A stretch of DNA of 64,000 nt, taken from the NCBI GenBank assembly GCA_032718475.1, contig JAUCBJ010001430.1, positions 1 to 64,000 on the forward strand, given 5' to 3'. Each line of letters begins with the position of its first letter. Position 1 is the first letter of the stretch. Source of the DNA: Nemertoderma westbladi. Lineage: Eukaryota; Xenacoelomorpha; Nemertodermatida; Nemertodermatidae. The notes below the pieces were generated by a model. It made no database searches, was not told the origin of the DNA, and was given only the letters and a program-made list of their open reading frames with translations. Positions 58,497 to 64,000 of the stretch are shown piece after piece. A program made the translations under genes and the position numbers.

Positions 58497-60479
58497 CAGG
58501 TCAGGTATTCTAGGTCATTGATCAAGAAAACTTGCCACCTCCATGCAGCATAAAGGAGGTGCCACCTGTAGCTGCATAGACCCTCTTACTAGGGCAAATC
58601 TGGTCCTGTAACTAGGACCCCCTTCGTTCTGGGATAAGGACGCCCTTGGTCCTGGATTAAGGACCCATATACTTGGCTGCAGGGGTATATGGCCTGACCA
58701 GGCAGATGGTGATCTACCAATGGCTGGTTAGGAGTAGAGTGTTCTCATGTCCACTCTGAGGGCACTTCACTGCGACCTGCACCTGGCAGCAAGGGTACAG
58801 GGCATGACCCAGCAGATGAGCTGCAACAGCCAATGGTGGGTCATGTACGCCAGAGTAGATATGGGTGATGGGCCTCATATCTGACTCCATTGCGACACCC
58901 ACCCTGTGGAATGGCAAACCAGGGTGTGGTATTTGCCCCAAAAGCTGACTCGGCAAAAAAGCACCCCCCAACCCCCACTATGGATTACATTAGCAATGCG
59001 GAGGTCCGGCCACTAGAGGCCAGTGGAATTACCGGACACAATTGGCCTCACAGGCATCAGTTAACTCCTGACCGGCTGCCTGTCTCACCCCCTACTGGAG
59101 AGAGAGCAGCCAACAATTCTTTGAGTCCCTTTCCTGATGACCTTTCTGGCCCAAACCCTGGGTCACCAGGGAGGCCAGATTGTGATGGGGAGAGGGATTC
59201 TGGAGTTGGAGGCTACTCTCATGTTCCACCCCGACCAACAAAGCCATTGGTGAATCTGAGGCAAGTCACTAGACTAGCCTCAGTAAACACCCTAACACTC
59301 GGGTCCCCAATGCGACAAGGTGAGCTGACTGCCTTGGCAGATAAGCTTTCTCTTAGCGCAGTGGGTGTTCAAGAACACCGAATGCAGACTGGACAGACTG
59401 ATGAGGTTCTGATTAAGGACATGGGGGGCGGTTGGCGACTCGCCCTCGCGTCAGCTGATGATAGTGGCAATGGTGGAATTGGTCTATTGATGAATCCAAC
59501 TGCACATGCAGCATTGGACAAAATAGACCAAATCTCTAACCGCATCATCCGTTGCCACTTCTCATGTTCTGGAAGACTGGCTAAGAAGTTTCCTAAGGCG
59601 GTTCTGATTGTGTGCTACTCTCCAACTAGTGTTGCCCCTGTAGAGGAGGTGGAAAATTTCTACCACAATCTACAAGCAGCAACTGATGGAGTGGATCAGC
59701 ATGCATTCTTAACATTCCTGGGAGACTTTAATGCAAGTCTGCATCAATCACCTACATCGCCCTGGGTCTATAGCAATAGTGTTAACCGAAATTCTGTCCA
59801 TCTTCAGGATTTTATCTCTGGAAATGGATTGTTTTCGGCTGGAACCCAGTTCAAGAAGCGAACTGGAAAGCTATGGACTCATAGTGGACCCAGTGGTCAC
59901 AAGTCCCAGATAGACCATATTCTGTTTCGTAGGAAATACAGCAGCTCTATACAAGACTGTAATGCATTTACACTTCGACCCTTCTCCAGTGATCACCGCC
60001 TTATTGTGGCCAAGGTAAGACTTAGTCTGCGTGCTAGCAGAACAACGAAATCTGCCTTGCCACGGCATGACTGGTCCTCTCTGTTGCAACAGCCAAGTGT
60101 GAGATCCAGCTTCACACTACAGCTGAGCAACAGGTATGAGGCTCTTGCCTCTGAGGCGGCAGATCACTGTGAGGGCTATACTGCCTTTACAGAAGCACTT
60201 AAGTTAGCAGCTGCAGAAACAGTTCCTGTATACCCTCGAAACAGGAAAAGGGCCCCCTGGACTGACAACAAAATTCAGAAGTGCCGAAATGACCTTCATA
60301 AGGCGCAGAAAGAGTCCCGACTCAAACAGACTACAGCGGCCAAGAATGCAGTTAAAGCTGCATCTAGGTCCCTGAACAGGCAGTACTCTGTTAATCTACA
60401 GGAGCTAATAAACCAACAGGTTGATGCCATCAATGATGCTGACGACAGCAGGCAATCATCCCAGGCATGGAAATCGATC
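58497..60479 (+). mobile_element. RTE-like family A, best 5' half
   Basis: Starts at GTCAGGTCAGG like the 53281 copy and follows family A without frameshift to ATGGAAATCGATCA (60479), where unrelated sequence with ACTACATTTACACT repeats begins. It includes an intact 5' UTR and the first ~500 codons. No 3' end or TSD. This copy serves as the uninterrupted reference for the hAT target site (59399-59406). Confidence 0.9.
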
Positions 60480-60596
60480 ACTACATTTACACTACATTCA
60501 CACTACATTTATCTTGCCATTTTGGTCATTTGGGCCGCCAAAATGGCCAAGTTAAGGCTTATTGGGATTGGGACTGTATATTCCCTAAAAAGCTAA
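58978..60596 (+). pseudogene. Family A endonuclease ORF with a chimeric C-terminus
   Basis: The frame is open from 58890; I prefer ATG 58978 (MDYISNAEV), which follows the A/C-rich leader in all copies. Residues 1-95 are a proline-rich leader. The apurinic-like endonuclease is at about 100-340, with GVQEHRMQTGQT, GGIGLLMNP, VCYSPTS, LGDFNAS (59719-59739) and SSDHRLIVAKV (about 59986). A basic linker with coiled-coil tendency (KRAPWTDNKIQKCRNDLHKAQKE) leads towards the RT. At 60480 it fuses to about 39 foreign codons, FTLHSHYIYLAILVIWAAK, a possible membrane segment arising by chance. The RT is absent, so it cannot retrotranspose alone, but the endonuclease looks intact. Confidence 0.85.
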
Positions 60597-63267
60597 TTTA
60601 GTAATTATTTCAGAATTTTAGTAGGCCTACTGTAGTCTATTTTAAATAACCTACTCTGTAAAGTGCTCTTTTATCTCAATTGGTAATGTACGGAACCCAA
60701 GAAAAGGGCCATGTTGCACACAGACAAAATCTTATAAATGACTGCATATTTTTTGTGTGTGTGCGACAGTAAATTTATCGTGTGCATGCGCATTGAATAT
60801 TTCTTGTGTGCGCATGACAGTTAGAACCTCTCATGTTGTGTGTGTGTGAAATTGGAGGGAAATTTGAAATTGTGATTTATTCTGTGTGTGTGTGTGACCG
60901 AATATTTCTTGTGTTCGCGCAACGGTTTGTAGTCAATGGGTAGGCCTAAAATTATACACTACTGTATGGTACTGGCTACAGCCTGACAGCTGAGCACTAA
61001 CTGCTAACAGACACCCATAGTTTTAACTATAGCACTGTCAGACTATTTTACACACACACTACATACGTGGTTCTAACTGTCGCATGCACACAAGAAATAT
61101 TCCGTCGCACCTACTCTGTAACCTGCTCCTTTCCTTGTATTGCTACAGAAAACGTTTATTGTTTTGGTTAGAAAAGCCCGCCTCTGTAACGTAACCTCCT
61201 CCTTTCCCTGTATTGCTAAAGAAAACGTTTATTGTTTTTAGTTGGAAAAGCTAACCTCTGTGAGACAGTTGGCCTACTACATAACCAATATGTATCCAAA
61301 CCAAAATCTCGCATTTCTCAGGAGAGACTGCGACAGATTTAGTATAAGGTAAGGTAGCCTACTGTTTAATTAGTGTTATTTGTTTTCACTCTTGTCTTAT
61401 GTGGGGCGAGCCACGAAGTTAGGAGAGCCACTGCGAACTGACACTGTTAGTGAGGTGGCTGGGGATCCAACTTTGTCGGATTGTGAATTTGCAGGCATCA
61501 ATAAGAAGAGCAAAAGTTTAGATTTTTTAGAGACTTAGATTGTGAATTTGCAGGCATCAATAAGAAGAGCAAAAGTTTAGATTTTTTAGAGACTTAGACA
61601 CAATCTTTTCAACAGCCTCCAGCTAAATGGCGAAATGTCTGAATTCCTTTTAAAGAAATAAAACTTTCCGATTACTCATACACTCATCGGTTATTTTAAA
61701 GTTTAGATTCCCCCTCTAAGCCACTGCCCCTATGCCTTGCAGTAATAATCCTACTGTATACGTAGAAGCGGCCCTGCAACGCTGCAAGTTTGTAAAGCTG
61801 ATACTGTAGTTATTTGTAGCCTTCCACTCACCACTACTGTGTGTTTGAGTTTTCAGTGTGACTTAGCAAGTAACTTACAGTAGAATGTCAGTATTAATTA
61901 GGTCGGGTTAAGATCAGTCAGGTTATGTAATTCGAAGTATAGTTTCAAGAACAAGTGGCAGAAAATCTGCACAAAAAGACATCTGCCAGCAGATTTGGAG
62001 GTAAAAATCTAATGTTTATAACAAATCTAGGTTATTTTGGGTTCTTTTATGTGTTTAGGGGTTCTTTCGTGTTCTATTGGTTTCTTTTGGGTGGTTCTTT
62101 TGGGTTCTAATGGGTTCTTTTGGGAGTTTAGTAGGACCCGAGATTTATATATTGTGGATTTTTATTTTTTTTAGTTTGAATGTATTGTTATCATTTTTAC
62201 AGCTATGTTTTTTGTCAAATATGACGATAAACTTAACTCACTGACTAATAATAGTGGACTGTTTAGCTGTATATCGGTTGTACTGGTATACCTAATAAGG
62301 TCAACCTACTTATGTAGGCCTACTGTGGTGACTGATGGTATTGTATGTACAGTACTGTGTTTACCTTCTTCTGTATGGCACTGTGTTATACACAAAATGC
62401 AAAATAAAAACTTGGTTGAGAATACTGTAAAATTGTCTGAGCGGACTGCAAATTTGGGTTATTTACTTAATATAATAACTTAAAAAAATAAATAATTAAA
62501 TAACATAATGTTGGTGAAACTAACGAAAAGAAATATATACTACAATTTTCTAATAATAACTACATACAGTATTTCATTGTTCTAATAATGGCACTTTATA
62601 GCATTAGACATTAGTTTTCATGGTGTATCATCCAGACTTATGGCGTCAATTCAATAGATTCAATAGATAGATTCATATAATATCCTTTTATAGCTACAGT
62701 AGTAAGTAATTTTCTAATAGTAGCGGCTCCTTTTGCTAGTGGAAAAGTAGCAATATTTATTAAATGTTTATAATTTTAAGTCAGCTACAGCATAACCTGA
62801 CATACTATAATTATAGTAGGTCATGGCTACTGTTAAGATTGGTATCTTAGAATTTTAACCATTAGCTAATAATATTTTCTATGCTACAGTAAGTGTGGTG
62901 TGTGTGAATGAATAGGTTTATGGTACAAATCAGTCATCTAATGATTTTGTAAGGGTAAGTAAGATATAGAATTATACCATGTTGCAGTGTTCGCACTGAA
63001 CTGCCATTATAATGTAAATTCTAGAAATTAAGAAATACCAAAAGTTTTATAATAGGGCCTAACAAATGTTATATTTCTGTGTATGTAAATAATGAAGCAT
63101 AATATTCAGTATAATGTATGTAATGCAGATAATGAAGGTAAATGTAATAATATATTAAGCATACAGCCTATCGACATGAATATACTTGTATATTCATAAT
63201 GTAATCGGTCTATCATAATAATGTAAAGGTAGTAATCAATATAATATAATCATCATACCACATGTTT
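60480..63267. other. Non-coding region with short repeats
   Basis: No gene is supported. Noted: (GT)n-rich tracts at 60750-60900; an inverted repeat pairing 60795-60828 with 61069-61102 (GAATATTTCTTGTG and its complement); a ~63 base imperfect direct repeat with AAAACGTTTATTGTTTT (61118-61180 and 61190-61250); a 61-base perfect tandem duplication (about 61479-61600); and GGGTTCTTTTGGG-type repeats at 62035-62130. Confidence 0.6.
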
Positions 63268-63420
63268 GAAAACATTATTAATGAGCGCGTTATTCTGTTA
63301 CCCAGCCTTGGTAGCACCAAAAACATTATTAATGAGCGCGTTATTCTGTTACCCATCCTGGGTAGCACCAAAAACATTATTAATGAGCGTGTTATTCTGT
63401 TACCCAGCCTGGGTAGCACC
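63268..63420. repeat. 51 bp tandem repeat, three copies
   Basis: Units start at 63268, 63319 and 63370, with AAAACATTATTAATGAGCG, TTATTCTGTTACCCA and GGTAGCACC, and 1-3 differences. The final GGTAGCACC is also the terminal sequence of foldback element 3, so the repeat abuts or overlaps the element end. Because 51 is divisible by three, it looks like an ORF on both strands, which I do not regard as coding. Confidence 0.9.
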
Positions 63421-64000
63421 AACTTAGTTCAAATCGCACATTTTCAAAGGCGAACTTTGTTCAAATTGAAACGAATTTAGTTCCAAAATAAATTTTCTAA
63501 AGCGAACGTAGTTCCAATCGAGGCGAACTTAGTTCCAATTCCAGAATTTCAAAACGAATTTAGTTCCGATGCATGCGAATTTAGTTCAAGTGGAAGCGAA
63601 TTTAGTTCCAATATTTCAATTGTGGGGAGAGCTACGTAGTAGGCGAAGCCTACTTTTTAGTGCCATGTTTATATTTAAGCTTGTGGGTTTGGTAGGCAAC
63701 GTTACAACGTTAACACGTGCTACTTTTTTATGCCAAAACTACAATTTGCTATTTACAATTATTATTTACCCATCTCCCTAATAGCGGCATTAAACAAATT
63801 CTTCGCCAACTACATGGCTCACCCAACACCTGAAACATTAGAACTAAATTCCCTTGCTTTGGAACTAAGTACGCATCGATTGGAACTAAGTTCGAATCCA
63901 TTGGAACTAAGTTCGCATGCATTGGAACTAAGTTCGCATCCATTGGAACAAGTTCGCATCCATTGAAACAAGTTCGCATCCATTCGAACTAAGTCCGCCT
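63412..64000. mobile_element. Foldback-type element 3 (right end beyond window)
   Basis: Same family as the elements at 27297 and 28172 but in opposite orientation. It starts GGTAGCACCAACTTAGTTC, followed by ATCGCACATTTTCAAAGG, the complement of the right end of element 1 (28117-28157). The left arm (63412-63610) and right arm (63838-64000) have inverted ~21 bp units with GAATTTAGTTCCAATG. The core at 63740-63840 is the complement of 28446-28530, and a second, partial core copy lies in the other direction at 63615-63665. Confidence 0.85.

Noticed and set aside
62205-62483. 92-codon plus-strand ORF
   Set aside because: No recognisable motif, composition like surrounding AT-rich DNA, and no neighbouring element; not supported as a gene.

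Overview
This 64 kb window looks like a repeat-dense, AT-rich stretch of an animal (metazoan, probably marine invertebrate) nuclear genome. The reasons are BEL/Pao LTR-retrotransposon remnants (a clade known from animals), RTE-like non-LTR retrotransposons ending in (TAG)n, and piggyBac, hAT and MULE-type DNA transposon genes, with no operons, ribosome binding sites or bacterial genes. I cannot name the species. Only one ordinary-looking gene is intact: an intronless major facilitator transporter on the minus strand at 44090-45385. Almost everything else is a mobile element or its remains, and much of it is nested.

Layout. 1-11539: a block of at least 3157 bp occurs twice (1-3157 and 8383-11539) with one mismatch noticed; it carries a minus-strand transposase-like pseudogene and a plus-strand BEL/Pao gag pseudogene. 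Between the copies lie a MULE transposase fragment, a palindromic TTGATCAA array, a damaged piggyBac gene and long G/C homopolymers. 11540-16600: a decayed hAT-like gene, a 5'-truncated RTE-like fragment (family B) with target-site duplication (TSD), tandem repeats and a 483 bp terminal-inverted-repeat (TIR) element. 16673-24009: a long RTE-like insertion (family A, 13 bp TSD) split by a 3555 bp hAT element with ~310 bp TIRs and an 8 bp TSD; its transposase frame has a single internal stop. 24087-25850: a tandem duplication and two inverted arrays of the palindrome CTCGGCCGAG. 27297-28752: two adjacent foldback-type elements with arms made of ~21 bp repeats; a third runs off the right end of the window.

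28992-33029: six near-identical ~677 bp tandem units, inserted as a block with a 12 bp TSD and ending in an inverted 78 bp piece. The minus strand of every unit carries a hammerhead-ribozyme-like core, so this is a candidate retrozyme-type element and the most novel object here. 33850-38500: a decayed BEL/Pao element with a family B RTE-like element inserted in its reverse transcriptase. 39232-43767: a 4.5 kb element with ~560 bp TIRs carrying a decayed gene of a multi-copy invertebrate family of unknown function. 45647-46440: a second BEL/Pao piece. 48473-51962: a TIR element hosting a truncated family A copy flanked by an exceptional ~46 bp TSD. 52000-60600: further retrotransposon pieces, including two family A 5' halves that end abruptly. 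60600-64000: short repeats and the third foldback element.

There is no shared pathway. The window records successive insertions, and the relative ages can be read from what interrupts what: hAT is younger than its family A host; family B is younger than the BEL/Pao element; the truncated family A copy is younger than the TIR element around it; and the second foldback element is younger than the first.
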